Positions 44,318 to 53,460 of a stretch of DNA of 64,000 nucleotides are shown one piece after another. The translations under genes and the position numbers were made by a program. The notes beneath the pieces were generated by a model. The model was not told the DNA's origin. It did not search any database and was given only the letters and a program-made list of their open reading frames with translations. Origin of the DNA: Flagellimonas yonaguniensis. Lineage in GTDB: Bacteria > Bacteroidota > Bacteroidia > Flavobacteriales > Flavobacteriaceae. The stretch is from the NCBI RefSeq assembly GCF_029193885.1, contig NZ_JARFVB010000009.1:1-64000 (forward strand), given 5' to 3'. The first letter of the stretch is position 1. Each line of letters opens with the position of its first letter.

Positions 44318-45041
44318 TTTCAAGAATATAATGTTCCAATTGCTTTAAACTGATTTTGCCCTCATAAATGGCTTTGCCTATGATTGTGCCTTCACAGCCA
44401 ATTTCGGCAAGTTTGGGGAGTTCGTCAAAGGTGGAGATGCCACCACTGGCAATTAAATTTAAGCCTTTTTTAGTTTGATTCAATATTTTTTGATACAAGT
44501 CAAAAGCAGGACCTTGCAACATACCATCTTTGCTGATATCCGTACAAATAACATATTGGATGCCTTCTGATTGATAGTGCTGGACAAAAGGGGTCAATTC
44601 CAAATCCGATTCTTCTTGCCAACCCGAAACGGCTACTCTCTCGTTATTGGCATCGGCACCTAGAATGATTTTATCCTTACCATAAGTTGATAACCACCCC
44701 AAAAAGGTCTCTCGGTCTTTTACAGCAATACTTCCTCCCGTAATTTGCTCCGCTCCGCTTTCAAAAGCAATGTGGAGATCCTCATCTGATTTTAAGCCAC
44801 CGCCAAAATCAATTTGTAAACTGGTTTTGGATGCAATCGTCTCCAAAACCCTATGGTTGACAATATGCTTGGATTTAGCGCCATCCAAATCCACCAAATG
44901 CAGATATTGAATACCGTGCGCCTCGAATTCCTTGGCAACTTCCAACGGATTTTGGTTATACACTTTTTTGGTATTGTAATCCCCTTTGGAAAGCCGAACA
45001 CATTTCCCGTCAATAATATCTATGGCTGGAATGATTCTCAT
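44310..45041 (-). CDS. hisA: ProFAR isomerase
   Basis: 243 residues, a TIM barrel that isomerises ProFAR to PRFAR. The signature N-terminus is [21 protein letters not shown] with catalytic Asp8, and the phosphate-binding loops are [11 protein letters not shown] and [13 protein letters not shown]. The second catalytic Asp is in [13 protein letters not shown]. It starts 1 bp after the hisH stop and overlaps the DinB start by 8 nt. Confidence 0.96.
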   Translation of the reverse strand: MRIIPAIDIIDGKCVRLSKGDYNTKKVYNQNPLEVAKEFEAHGIQYLHLVDLDGAKSKHIVNHRVLETIASKTSLQIDFGGGLKSDEDLHIAFESGAEQITGGSIAVKDRETFLGWLSTYGKDKIILGADANNERVAVSGWQEESDLELTPFVQHYQSEGIQYVICTDISKDGMLQGPAFDLYQKILNQTKKGLNLIASGGISTFDELPKLAEIGCEGTIIGKAIYEGKISLKQLEHYILENG

Positions 45042-45042
45042 G

Positions 45043-45624
45043 TTATAGGTTTAGAAAGTTTTGCAGGATATCGCTACCTACATCGCTACTTTTTTCGGGG
45101 TGGAACTGTACCCCATAAAAATTATCTTTCTGTAAAGCGGCACTGTATTCCACATCATATTCAGATGATGCAATGGTTTCTTTTCCAATTGGAGCATAAA
45201 AACTGTGCACCAAATAGATATAGGATTTCTCAGGAATATTGATGAACAGCTTACTTTTTAAATCTGAAATCTGGTTCCACCCAATTTGCGGTACCTTGAC
45301 CTTTTTGGAGAACTTTACCACATCCAAATCAAAGATGCCCAAACCTTCCGTGTTACCTTCTTCAGATGAATGACACATCAACTGCATGCCCAAGCAGATA
45401 CCCAAAACAGGTTGTTTCAGGGTTGGAATCACCTTGTCCAACCCTGTGGCCCTTAATTTAGCCATAGCTGAGCTAGCTTCGCCAACCCCAGGAAAAATAA
45501 CTTTATCGGCATTCCGGATTTCATCGACATCATGACTCAAAGCTGCTTCGTAACCTAGGCGTTTTATAGCAAACATGATACTCTGAATGTTTCCTGCTCC
45601 GTAATCGATTATTACAATTTTCAT
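45043..45624 (-). CDS. hisH: Imidazole glycerol phosphate synthase, glutaminase subunit
   Basis: 193 residues, class I glutamine amidotransferase that feeds ammonia to HisF. The catalytic triad is complete: Cys77 in LGICLGMQL, and His175 and Glu177 in [11 protein letters not shown]. The N-terminal [13 protein letters not shown] is the HisH signature. It starts at the base before the hisB stop. Confidence 0.96.
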   Translation of the reverse strand: MKIVIIDYGAGNIQSIMFAIKRLGYEAALSHDVDEIRNADKVIFPGVGEASSAMAKLRATGLDKVIPTLKQPVLGICLGMQLMCHSSEEGNTEGLGIFDLDVVKFSKKVKVPQIGWNQISDLKSKLFINIPEKSYIYLVHSFYAPIGKETIASSEYDVEYSAALQKDNFYGVQFHPEKSSDVGSDILQNFLNL

Positions 45625-46761
45625 TTAAAGCATCCCTTTAGTTGATGGCAGCACCATTTTTTCGGCATCTCTTTTGACCGCCATTTTAATGGATTTGGCA
45701 AAAGCCTTGAAAATTGCCTCAATTTTATGGTGTTCGTTGGTGCCTTCGGCTTTTATATTCAAATTGGCCTTGGCACCATCTGTAAACGATTTAAAAAAGT
45801 GCATAAACATCTCCGTAGGCATATCCCCCACTTTTTCACGTTTGAATTCAGTATCCCAGACCAACCAGTTTCGTCCTCCAAAATCAATGGCGACTTGTGC
45901 AAGGCAATCATCCATTGGCAAGGCAAAACCATAGCGTTCAATGCCCAATTTATTGCCCAAAGCTTTGGAAAATAATTCACCCAAAGCAATAGCCGTATCC
46001 TCAATGGTGTGATGTTCGTCGACCTCCAAATCGCCATCCACTTTTATATCCAAATCCATTTGTCCGTGTCGTGCCAATTGGTCCAACATGTGGTCAAAAA
46101 AAGCTAAACCTGTGTTGATTTCGCTTTTACCCGTTCCATCCAGGTTTATCTTGATTTGAATATCAGTTTCATTCGTCTTTCTGGATATCTCAGCAATTCT
46201 ATTTTCCAATTTTAAGAACTCGTAAATTTTTTCCCAATCATTGCTTTCAAGAGCAATGAAATTATCCAATTCCTCACGTTTTACAGTGATTTCCCCTGTG
46301 CCCAAATGAGTTTTATCATTGATGAAGATTCCCTTTGCCCCTAAATTTTTGGCCAATTCCACATCTGTCAAACGGTCACCAATTACGAAGGAGTTCTTCA
46401 AATCATACTCCTCGGAAAAATAAGAGGTCAACATTCCTGTGCCTGGTTTACGGGTGTCCGCATTATCTTTTGGGAACGTTCTGTCGATAAAGACATTATC
46501 GAACACTACTCCTTCGTTTTCAAAGGATTTGATAATGAAGTTGTGCACAGGCCAAAAGGTATTCTCTGGAAAAATATCGGTGCCCAACCCATCTTGGTTG
46601 GTGATCATGACCAATTCGTAATCCAGTTCTTTGGCGATTTTCCTCAAAAAAGAGAATGCTTTTGGATAAAAAATCATTTTTTCAAAGGAATCTATTTGCT
46701 CATCCGCAGTTTCCTTGATGATGGTTCCATCACGATCTATGAATAGTACTTTTTTGCCCAT
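45625..46761 (-). CDS. hisB: Bifunctional histidinol-phosphatase / IGP dehydratase
   Basis: 378 residues from the ATG at 46761; the frame continues upstream to 46842 but lies inside hisC, and a HAD domain starts at [13 protein letters not shown]. The N-terminal HAD phosphatase has nucleophile Asp9 and Asp11. The C-terminal IGP dehydratase has [27 protein letters not shown] and [17 protein letters not shown]. The first ATG overlaps the hisC stop by 1 nt. Confidence 0.95.
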   Translation of the reverse strand: MGKKVLFIDRDGTIIKETADEQIDSFEKMIFYPKAFSFLRKIAKELDYELVMITNQDGLGTDIFPENTFWPVHNFIIKSFENEGVVFDNVFIDRTFPKDNADTRKPGTGMLTSYFSEEYDLKNSFVIGDRLTDVELAKNLGAKGIFINDKTHLGTGEITVKREELDNFIALESNDWEKIYEFLKLENRIAEISRKTNETDIQIKINLDGTGKSEINTGLAFFDHMLDQLARHGQMDLDIKVDGDLEVDEHHTIEDTAIALGELFSKALGNKLGIERYGFALPMDDCLAQVAIDFGGRNWLVWDTEFKREKVGDMPTEMFMHFFKSFTDGAKANLNIKAEGTNEHHKIEAIFKAFAKSIKMAVKRDAEKMVLPSTKGML

Positions 46762-47807
46762 TAGTTCAATTCTTTTAAAATGGCTATCAATTTTTTGTTC
46801 TCCTCTGGCGTGCCCACGGTAAACCGCAAAGTGTTCTCGCAAAGCGGCTGTGTGCTTCGGTTCCGAACCACAACCTGTTTTTCCAATAGTTGTTGGTAGC
46901 GCTTGTTGGCATCATCAACCTTGACCAATACAAAATTGGCATCGGTTGGATATAGTTCTTCTACGAATTCCAACCCATTTAATGCTTTTATCAAATCAGT
47001 TCTCTCTTCAAGAATCTGTTTTACTTCCTGATTTACCAAATCTTGGTTCAACACCTGTTTCAAAGCTCTTTGCTGAGTCAATTGGTTGACATTGTATGGT
47101 GGTTTGATTTTATTCAAAACACCGATGATTTCTTTAGATGCATAGCATATACCCAATCGGATGCCCGCCAATCCGTATGCTTTGGACAAGGTCTGGGTCA
47201 CAATCAAATTGGGGTATCTATTGAGTTGTGACAACCAACTTTCATCTTTTGAAAAATCGATGTACGCTTCGTCAATTACGACCAATCCGTTAAATTTTTC
47301 CAGCAACTGTTCAATTCTCTCTTTTTTGAAAGCGTTTCCCGTTGGATTGTTTGGCGAACAAATGAAAAGTAGCTTGGATTTGGGATCAACCATTTTTAGG
47401 ATTTCTTCTACATCGGGTTCGAAATCAGAAGTTAGCAATACTTCTTTGTTCTCCACCGCGTTGATTCCAGCAAGGACCTTGTACATGCCATATGTTGGCG
47501 GCAGCGTGATGATGCTATCCTGGTTGGGTTCACAAAACGCCCTATACATCAAGTCAAGAACTTCATCACTCCCATTCCCTAGTAAAATTTGGTTTTCTGA
47601 CACCCCTTTTTGCTCCGCCAACAGCGACTTTAAACTTCGCTGGTAAGGGTCCGGGTAACGATTGACTCCATTGTCGAATGGATTTTCGTTGGCGTCCAAA
47701 AATATCATTTCGGAGCCATCAGAGACATATTCGTCACGTGCAGAAGAGTACGGTTGTAGTTTATAAACCGATTCCCTAACCAATCTATTTAAATCAAACC
47801 CTTTCAT
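46761..47807 (-). CDS. hisC: Histidinol-phosphate aminotransferase
   Basis: 348 residues, fold type I PLP enzyme. The PLP lysine is Lys209 in [48 protein letters not shown] and VIDEAYIDF are the other conserved blocks. It transaminates imidazole acetol phosphate. It overlaps the hisD stop by 4 nt. Confidence 0.96.
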   Translation of the reverse strand: MKGFDLNRLVRESVYKLQPYSSARDEYVSDGSEMIFLDANENPFDNGVNRYPDPYQRSLKSLLAEQKGVSENQILLGNGSDEVLDLMYRAFCEPNQDSIITLPPTYGMYKVLAGINAVENKEVLLTSDFEPDVEEILKMVDPKSKLLFICSPNNPTGNAFKKERIEQLLEKFNGLVVIDEAYIDFSKDESWLSQLNRYPNLIVTQTLSKAYGLAGIRLGICYASKEIIGVLNKIKPPYNVNQLTQQRALKQVLNQDLVNQEVKQILEERTDLIKALNGLEFVEELYPTDANFVLVKVDDANKRYQQLLEKQVVVRNRSTQPLCENTLRFTVGTPEENKKLIAILKELN

Positions 47808-49090
47808 TTTTTCAAACTATTTAATCTAAGGGTCACAGCATTTTTGTGCGCCTGCAATCCTTCCGCCTCGGCCATTAACTCAATGGCAGTTCCAATGCCC
47901 TGGATGCCCTTTTCTGATATTTTTTGAAAGGTCATGCTCTTCATGAAACTATCCAGATTTACGCCGCTGTATTGTTTGGCGTACCCGTTTGTAGGTAGGG
48001 TGTGGTTGGTCCCAGAAGCATAGTCGCCTGCACTTTCTGGTGTATAGTTTCCAATAAAAACGGAACCTGCATTCTGAATATTTTTCAGATAATAAGCTTC
48101 ATTTTCTACACAAACAATAAAATGTTCAGGGCCATATTCGTTGATGAGTTCCAATGCTTCTTGGTCGTCTTTTACTAATATCAGCTTGCTGTTTCCAATG
48201 GATTTACGGGCAATTTCTTCTCTGGATAACATTTGTATCTGATTTTCGATCTCCTCTTCAATAGCTTGAATCAACTTTTCTGAAGTGGAAACCAAAATAA
48301 CCTGACTGTCCACTCCATGTTCTGCCTGACTCAGTAAATCTGAAGCAACAAAGGCCGCATTGGCGGTATCATCAGCAGCCACTAACAATTCACTTGGACC
48401 AGCCGGCATATCTATTGCCACTCCATATTTTGTGGCCAATTGCTTTGCAACGGTCACGTATTGGTTGCCAGGACCAAATATTTTGTAAACTTTCGGAATG
48501 CTTTCTGTGCCAAAGGTCATCCCTGCAATGGCTTGAATACCTCCAACTTTGAATATTTGTGTTACACCACACAATTGGGCCGTATATAAAATAGCTGGAT
48601 TGATTTTACCGTTTTTATCTGGTGGAGTACATAGAATTATTTCTTTGCATCCAGCCAATTTAGCAGGAATGGCCAACATTAAAATGGTTGAAAACAAAGG
48701 AGCTGTACCTCCGGGAATGTACAATCCCACTTTTTGAATGGGACGTTTTTCTTGCCAACATTCTACTCCGGGAAGCGTTTCAACTTCCACTTTTGATGTT
48801 TTTTGAGCTTCATGAAACTTTTCAATATTGGATTTGGCCAAGTTTATGGCCTGTTTCAAAGCATCAGAAACAGTATTATTGGCCTTATCAATCTCAACAT
48901 CAGTTACCAAGAGTGAATCCAATTCAACTTTATCGAATTGGGCCGTGTATTTTTTAATGACCGTATCTCCTTCAATTTGTACCTCGTTGAAAATATTTTC
49001 CACTATACCCTCAATATCAGCTACGGTTTGAGTTGGTCTTTTCAGCAAATTATTCCATGTGCTCCTATCTGGATATAAAACCTTTTTCAT
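47804..49090 (-). CDS. hisD: Histidinol dehydrogenase
   Basis: 428 residues, the last enzyme of the pathway, two-step NAD-dependent oxidation of histidinol to histidine. The diagnostic blocks are present: VGLYIPGGTAPLFSTILMLAIPAKLAGC, GPGNQYVTVAKQLATKYGVAIDMPAGPSELLV, LLSQAEHGVDSQVIL with its Zn-binding Gln-His pair, and GTNHTLPTNGYAKQYSGV. It is preceded by the GNAT gene, overlapping by 4 nt. Confidence 0.96.
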   Translation of the reverse strand: MKKVLYPDRSTWNNLLKRPTQTVADIEGIVENIFNEVQIEGDTVIKKYTAQFDKVELDSLLVTDVEIDKANNTVSDALKQAINLAKSNIEKFHEAQKTSKVEVETLPGVECWQEKRPIQKVGLYIPGGTAPLFSTILMLAIPAKLAGCKEIILCTPPDKNGKINPAILYTAQLCGVTQIFKVGGIQAIAGMTFGTESIPKVYKIFGPGNQYVTVAKQLATKYGVAIDMPAGPSELLVAADDTANAAFVASDLLSQAEHGVDSQVILVSTSEKLIQAIEEEIENQIQMLSREEIARKSIGNSKLILVKDDQEALELINEYGPEHFIVCVENEAYYLKNIQNAGSVFIGNYTPESAGDYASGTNHTLPTNGYAKQYSGVNLDSFMKSMTFQKISEKGIQGIGTAIELMAEAEGLQAHKNAVTLRLNSLKK

Positions 49091-49524
49091 GCTTTGAGTT
49101 TTTTGATCATGTGAAAGCCCAACGCCTCATAGCCTTGCCTTTCCCAGAATTTTTTACCCCTCGTGTTTTTTACATAACAATTGATTTCCAAGGTTTCACA
49201 ATCAAATCGTTTGGCATAATCAGTCAAGTAGGACATCATTAATTCACCAATTCTTTTACCTTGGTACTCTGGATCAATAATAACATTATCAGGCTCCAAG
49301 TGTTTACCTGCATAGAGTTTGTTCAATTCCCAAACACCACATATTCCTACCAGTTTTTCATTTTGGTATGCTCCGATACATTTATATCCCATGGGAATCA
49401 TGGAGGATAGTCGGTTTTCCAGAACTTCCATGGAGACTTTTTTGTCATTCAGCACAAAAGCTAAAGGCAAAATAGTAGTTAGATGCTCCTTCGGAATCCA
49501 TTTTATTACAATCTGACTTTCCAT
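49087..49524 (-). CDS. GNAT acetyltransferase embedded in the his operon
   Basis: 145 residues from the ATG at 49524, 10 bp after the hisG stop; a longer reading frame would overlap hisG. The GNAT fold is visible: CIGAYQNEKLVGICGVWEL, then VIIDPEYQGKRIGELMMSYL with the acetyl-CoA loop QGKRIG, and YVKNTRGKKFWERQGYEALGF. Its stop overlaps the hisD ATG by 4 nt. Substrate unknown. Its placement between hisG and hisD is unusual. Confidence 0.88.
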   Translation of the reverse strand: MESQIVIKWIPKEHLTTILPLAFVLNDKKVSMEVLENRLSSMIPMGYKCIGAYQNEKLVGICGVWELNKLYAGKHLEPDNVIIDPEYQGKRIGELMMSYLTDYAKRFDCETLEINCYVKNTRGKKFWERQGYEALGFHMIKKLKA

Positions 49525-49534
49525 ATCCCTCGAA

Positions 49535-50392
49535 TTAAAGCACCATTTTTTCAATGGGACAAACCAATATTCCTTCTGCACCAGCTGCTTTTAGTTCATC
49601 TATGACTTCCCAAAAGGTCTCCCGATTGATCACAGTGTGCACAGAACTCCACCCCTCTTCGGCCAAAGGTAATACTGTGGGACTACGCATTCCAGGAAGT
49701 ATAGCGATAATCTCATCCAATTTATCATTCGGTGCGTTCATCAAAACATACTTGTTATTACGAGCTTGTAATACCGACTTGATCCTAAACTGGATTTTCT
49801 TCAATAACTCTTTGCGTTCCTCGGAAATGGTGGGCGATACGGCCAATACGGCCTCACTTTTCAACATTACTTCCACTTCTTTCAAATTGTTTTTGAAGAG
49901 TGTACTTCCGCTTGAAACAATGTCACAGATTCCATAAGCCAAACCAATATTGGGTGCAATTTCCACCGAACCGTTGATAATGTGCAAATCTGCCGTCACG
50001 CCTTTTGATGCCAAGTATTCCTTGACCGTATTCGGGTATGAAGTGGCTATCTTTTTGCCTTCAAAATCCTTGATGGAATTATAGGTAACTCCCTTTGGTA
50101 CGGCAAGGGAGACACGACATTTGGAAAAATTCAAACGCTCGGCAATGGAAATGTCCTTTCCTTTTTCAATCAAAACGTTTTCCCCGATAATGGCAATGTC
50201 CACTACCCCATCCCTTAAATATTGTGGGATATCTCCATTTCGTAGATAAAACACTTCCAAAGGAAAATTACGTGAGGTTGCCTTTAATTGATCTTTTCCA
50301 TTATCGATGGAAATACCACAGTCTTTTAAAATGGCGAGGGAATCCTCGTTTAATCGGCCACTTTTTTGAACAGCAATTCTAATTTTTGTCAT
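49535..50392 (-). CDS. hisG: ATP phosphoribosyltransferase, long form
   Basis: 285 residues, first enzyme of histidine synthesis. Conserved N-terminal KIRIAVQKSGRLNEDSLAIL, VDIAIIGENVLIE, and GICDIVSSGSTLFKNNL are as in HisG-L. The C-terminal domain after about 210 (LMNAPNDKLDEIIAILPGMRSPTVLPL) is the ACT-like regulatory domain that binds histidine in the long form, so feedback inhibition is expected in addition to attenuation. It is the first structural gene after the leader region. Confidence 0.96.
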   Translation of the reverse strand: MTKIRIAVQKSGRLNEDSLAILKDCGISIDNGKDQLKATSRNFPLEVFYLRNGDIPQYLRDGVVDIAIIGENVLIEKGKDISIAERLNFSKCRVSLAVPKGVTYNSIKDFEGKKIATSYPNTVKEYLASKGVTADLHIINGSVEIAPNIGLAYGICDIVSSGSTLFKNNLKEVEVMLKSEAVLAVSPTISEERKELLKKIQFRIKSVLQARNNKYVLMNAPNDKLDEIIAILPGMRSPTVLPLAEEGWSSVHTVINRETFWEVIDELKAAGAEGILVCPIEKMVL

Positions 50393-50436
50393 TTTTCAAT
50401 CGTTTTGTCCGAAAAACCAAAGGGGTACAAAAAACA

Positions 50437-50462
50437 AACCCGTTTGATTTCTCAAACGGGTT
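50437..50462 (-). terminator. Attenuator terminator of the his leader
   Basis: In the transcript, AACCCGTTTGA pairs with TCAAACGGGTT around a GAAA loop, followed by a U-rich run (TTGTTTTTTG, 50436-50427). An 11-bp GC-containing stem plus the U-tract makes a strong intrinsic terminator between the leader peptide and hisG. Confidence 0.92.
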
Positions 50463-50492
50463 AGAATATATTTTAAAAACAACAATACATTT

Positions 50493-50546
50493 CTATCTCG
50501 CTTGAGGGCAAGTATAAAAATGATGATGTGTGTTTTTGTTTCTCAT
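50493..50546 (-). CDS. hisL: Histidine operon leader peptide
   Basis: ATG at 50546, stop at 50493, 17 codons: MRNKNTHHHFYTCPQAR. Three consecutive His codons (CAT CAT CAT) at codons 7-9 are the hallmark of a his attenuator. The segment CTCAAGCG over codons 14-16 can pair with CGTTTGAG in the left arm of the downstream terminator. A ribosome stalled on the His codons leaves this segment free and favours readthrough. The start lies only 7 nt after the -7 promoter element, so the transcript is nearly leaderless. Confidence 0.88.
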   Translation of the reverse strand: MRNKNTHHHFYTCPQAR

Positions 50547-50553
50547 GATGCTT

Positions 50554-50580
50554 CAAAAGTAGGATATATTTTTATATCAA
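50554..50580 (-). promoter_or_regulatory. his operon promoter
   Basis: TTG at 50580-50578 (the end of a run of T), a 16-nt gap, then TACTTTTG at 50561-50554, an exact TAnnTTTG. Transcription should begin near 50550, immediately before the leader-peptide ATG. Confidence 0.7.
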
Positions 50581-50591
50581 AAAAGGGGAAT

Positions 50592-51407
50592 TTAGTTATT
50601 TCCCAAAATTAATGGCAATCCACTTTCCCCGGAACCGACTACAACAACTTTGGCATTAGGGGATTCCGACAACTTCAACGTCGCGTCTATACCCTTGTCT
50701 TGTAATATCTTATCCGTTAAGGAAGCACTCAAAATACGATTGGCATCCGCCTTACCCTGTGCTTCAATCCGAACTTTTTCAGCTTCTTTTTCGGCAGTCA
50801 CCAATCTAAATTCATACTCCAACGACTCTTGTTCCTGTCGTAGTTTACGTTCAATGGCATCCTTAATTGTCGGTGGCAACGTCACGTCTCTTACCAGAAC
50901 TTCATTTAACTGGATATACTGGTCTTCCACAATTTTTTGGGTTTCCTCGAATATTTCTTGTTGAATCGCATCACGCTTACTGGAATATAATTGCTCAGGA
51001 GTATATCTACCCACAACACTACGGGCCGCAGACCGAATGGCGGGAAGGAGCACGCGTTCTATGTATTGTTCACTCTTTTCTTGATGTAACTTCCCGAGCT
51101 CGTCATATTTGGGCTGAAACCATACAGATGCTTCCAACTTAATATCCAAACCATTGGAAGAGAGCACGTTCATTTTTTCCAATCGTTCTTGCTGTCGAAC
51201 TTCATAAATATAGACTTTATTCCAAGGAGCCACTAAATGAAAGCCTTCTCCCAACGGTGGTTTGTCGGTAACAACACCTCCACCGAAATATTTGTACAAA
51301 ACTCCGGCCTCCCCTGAACCAATGGTTACAGTTGACCTTGATGCAAAAATGATGATGAAAATAATCGCCGCCAAAGCCGGCAACGCAATCTTTGGTAATT
51401 TATCCAT
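50592..51407 (-). CDS. Prohibitin/SPFH-domain protein
   Basis: 271 residues. One N-terminal membrane anchor (about 7-25) precedes the SPFH/band 7 domain: STVTIGSGEAGVLYKYFGGGVVTDKPPLGEGFHLVAPW, then ERVLLPAIRSAARSVVGRYTPEQLYSSKRDAIQQEI, and a coiled-coil helix RQEQESLEYEFRLVTAEKEAEKVRIEAQGKADANRIL. Forms large ring or raft-like membrane complexes that modulate proteases such as FtsH. It lies 15 bp after the stop of the large vWA gene, on the same strand. Confidence 0.92.
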   Translation of the reverse strand: MDKLPKIALPALAAIIFIIIFASRSTVTIGSGEAGVLYKYFGGGVVTDKPPLGEGFHLVAPWNKVYIYEVRQQERLEKMNVLSSNGLDIKLEASVWFQPKYDELGKLHQEKSEQYIERVLLPAIRSAARSVVGRYTPEQLYSSKRDAIQQEIFEETQKIVEDQYIQLNEVLVRDVTLPPTIKDAIERKLRQEQESLEYEFRLVTAEKEAEKVRIEAQGKADANRILSASLTDKILQDKGIDATLKLSESPNAKVVVVGSGESGLPLILGNN

Positions 51408-51422
51408 TTTATTTACTTTGAT

Positions 51423-53456
51423 TTATATTAATCCGTTATACTTTCTGATGAACCATTCCGCTGTAAGCGAAAGAATGATGAGTCCGAGTAAAATACGGAA
51501 ATCTATTAAAGATACAACATTATCCCTGCTTTTTTGAACTGGTAAAAACTGTTGTGATGAGGATAAATTGGTCTGTAGTTCCTCTAATTTGTCCATATAG
51601 TACACCTGCCCCCTATTTTTGGAAGCCAGTCGCTCCATTTTTTTATAGTCGGCGGAAATCAATTGCTTTTCTGGATTAAAATCCAAAATTCTGAATGTTC
51701 CCGATTGGCTCAAATTTTCATCCTGAATGGTCACGGTAAATTCGTACTCCCTTGCTTCCAGGTCACTCAGGTCCACCTCATAAAAAGAGCCTTTCAATAG
51801 CATTGGGGAGACCCTTGAAAAATCGTTTTCCCTTCCTTCTATTTTGATTGAAATGTTTGCATTGGCATCGAACTGGTAACTTTCATCAAAATAAGAGACT
51901 CTGATCTTGGCCATGCTGGCATTATCAAAAACCAATTCATAATCCAGTTCCAAACGGTTTCGTTGCTTGTTGGAGCCGAGATACACCATCAAATTTCCGA
52001 TGAATTCATCAAAGGTGTCAAAGCTTTGTTCATTTCGGTACACCTGTGCGCGCCACCGCCAAATATCCTCTCCAAAAAGTACCGCTTCCTTAGTGTTTGA
52101 TTCTGTTAAAATCGAAAACAAGGGTTTTTCCAAGTTGATGCCCTGTAATTGCTGGAACATCAATGTTTCACTTTCCTTGTTTAATTGAATATCTGCAAGA
52201 GTTCCCTTTAAAGGAGGAAATCCATCCACAGCAAAATCGCCAAGCCCAAACAACCCGAAGGTGTTGTTTAAAACAGGTAAAATATCCTCGGACTGTCTAC
52301 TCCCAGAAATGGTAAAGCTTTCTTGAACCTGGTTTAAAAAATTCCAATCCGTATTGCTTCCGGTAATGGTAAAATAGTTTGTGCCTGAATTATTTAAAAA
52401 TTCATACACACTCCTAAAATCACGATTGGGCTGATAGAGAATCAGCAACCCCATATCTTCCAATTCGGATTGACTGGCAGTTGGTTTTAAAAGAGTTACT
52501 GAGCGTTGTTCGTTGGATTCAATCGATTTTTTTAATGCACCAATATCTGGGTGCAGCATATCGGAGATGATGGCAACATTGGTTTTTTCATCGATCACCT
52601 CAATGGCGGTTTCCTTGGAATTATTGGCTGTATTGCGTTCGTTTTCCAAGGCCCCTACTTCGATTTTGATGGTTTTGATGCCTACACTTTGTGCCTCGAC
52701 CAATGTATTCAAAATCTGACTGTTCTTTGTTGCGTTGAGATTTACCCTTTCTTGATGCACCCTACTTCCGTTAATTGAAATGGTTACTGTACTGGATACT
52801 GGTCGTTTTCCTTGGTACCGAATTGTGGATTCGATCGGAAAGCTATTTCGTAAAAAAGCATATTTGTTCACATTGATGAGCCCAATGGAAATATCTTCAT
52901 ACTGTGTGGTGTCACCTATCACAACAGGGTTTATTGTTGAGTTTTCATTCAGAGTTATGTATTCGTAATCCCTGCCCAGGGTTTGATTTCCATCCGAAAA
53001 CAGCACAATGGCGTTGTTACTATTCACAAAAACATCATTTAGAGTAGCGAGCGCATTGGAAACATCGGTGTTGCCTTGATCAAAACGAATAGAATCAGTG
53101 GTGGAAATGGTATTGCCAAATCCATATTGATGCACGGTAAATCGTTCGTTTATAGCATCATCCTGTTTAATTTGTTGAATAACTTGGGAAATCTCGGCCT
53201 CGGATGAAGCATCCTGCATGGATGTGGAATTATCCACTAACAGAATCAAGTTCGCTTTTTCAACAAAATAATCCTTGTTGACAAACTTTGGGTTTATCAA
53301 AAGTAAAAGGCCGCAAAACAAGGTAACAAACCTTAATGCGGCCAATATCATCTTAAGTGAACCCTTTCTTGGATTTTTATAGAAGTATTGAAAAAAGACA
53401 AAGGTAAGCGCGGCAGCAACTGCTAAAACAATAAGAAGTACCGTGCTCAACTCCAT
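51423..53456 (-). CDS. Large membrane vWA-like protein
   Basis: 677 residues. Two N-terminal membrane helices (about 6-25 and 37-54) are followed by a vWA-like domain with MIDAS LLVDNSTSM (Asp75, Ser77, Ser79), a long beta-rich periplasmic part, and a C-terminal helix (about 648-666). The layout resembles BatA/BatB-related and glutamine-amidotransferase-like membrane proteins of Bacteroidota. Function unknown. It lies between fabG and the prohibitin-like gene with only a few bases on either side. Confidence 0.78.
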   Translation of the reverse strand: MELSTVLLIVLAVAAALTFVFFQYFYKNPRKGSLKMILAALRFVTLFCGLLLLINPKFVNKDYFVEKANLILLVDNSTSMQDASSEAEISQVIQQIKQDDAINERFTVHQYGFGNTISTTDSIRFDQGNTDVSNALATLNDVFVNSNNAIVLFSDGNQTLGRDYEYITLNENSTINPVVIGDTTQYEDISIGLINVNKYAFLRNSFPIESTIRYQGKRPVSSTVTISINGSRVHQERVNLNATKNSQILNTLVEAQSVGIKTIKIEVGALENERNTANNSKETAIEVIDEKTNVAIISDMLHPDIGALKKSIESNEQRSVTLLKPTASQSELEDMGLLILYQPNRDFRSVYEFLNNSGTNYFTITGSNTDWNFLNQVQESFTISGSRQSEDILPVLNNTFGLFGLGDFAVDGFPPLKGTLADIQLNKESETLMFQQLQGINLEKPLFSILTESNTKEAVLFGEDIWRWRAQVYRNEQSFDTFDEFIGNLMVYLGSNKQRNRLELDYELVFDNASMAKIRVSYFDESYQFDANANISIKIEGRENDFSRVSPMLLKGSFYEVDLSDLEAREYEFTVTIQDENLSQSGTFRILDFNPEKQLISADYKKMERLASKNRGQVYYMDKLEELQTNLSSSQQFLPVQKSRDNVVSLIDFRILLGLIILSLTAEWFIRKYNGLI

Positions 53457-53460
53457 TCAT

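Noticed and set aside
46762-46842. N-terminal extension of HisB
   Set aside because: The in-frame extension lies inside hisC; the HAD domain starts at the ATG at 46761, which overlaps the hisC stop by 1 nt.
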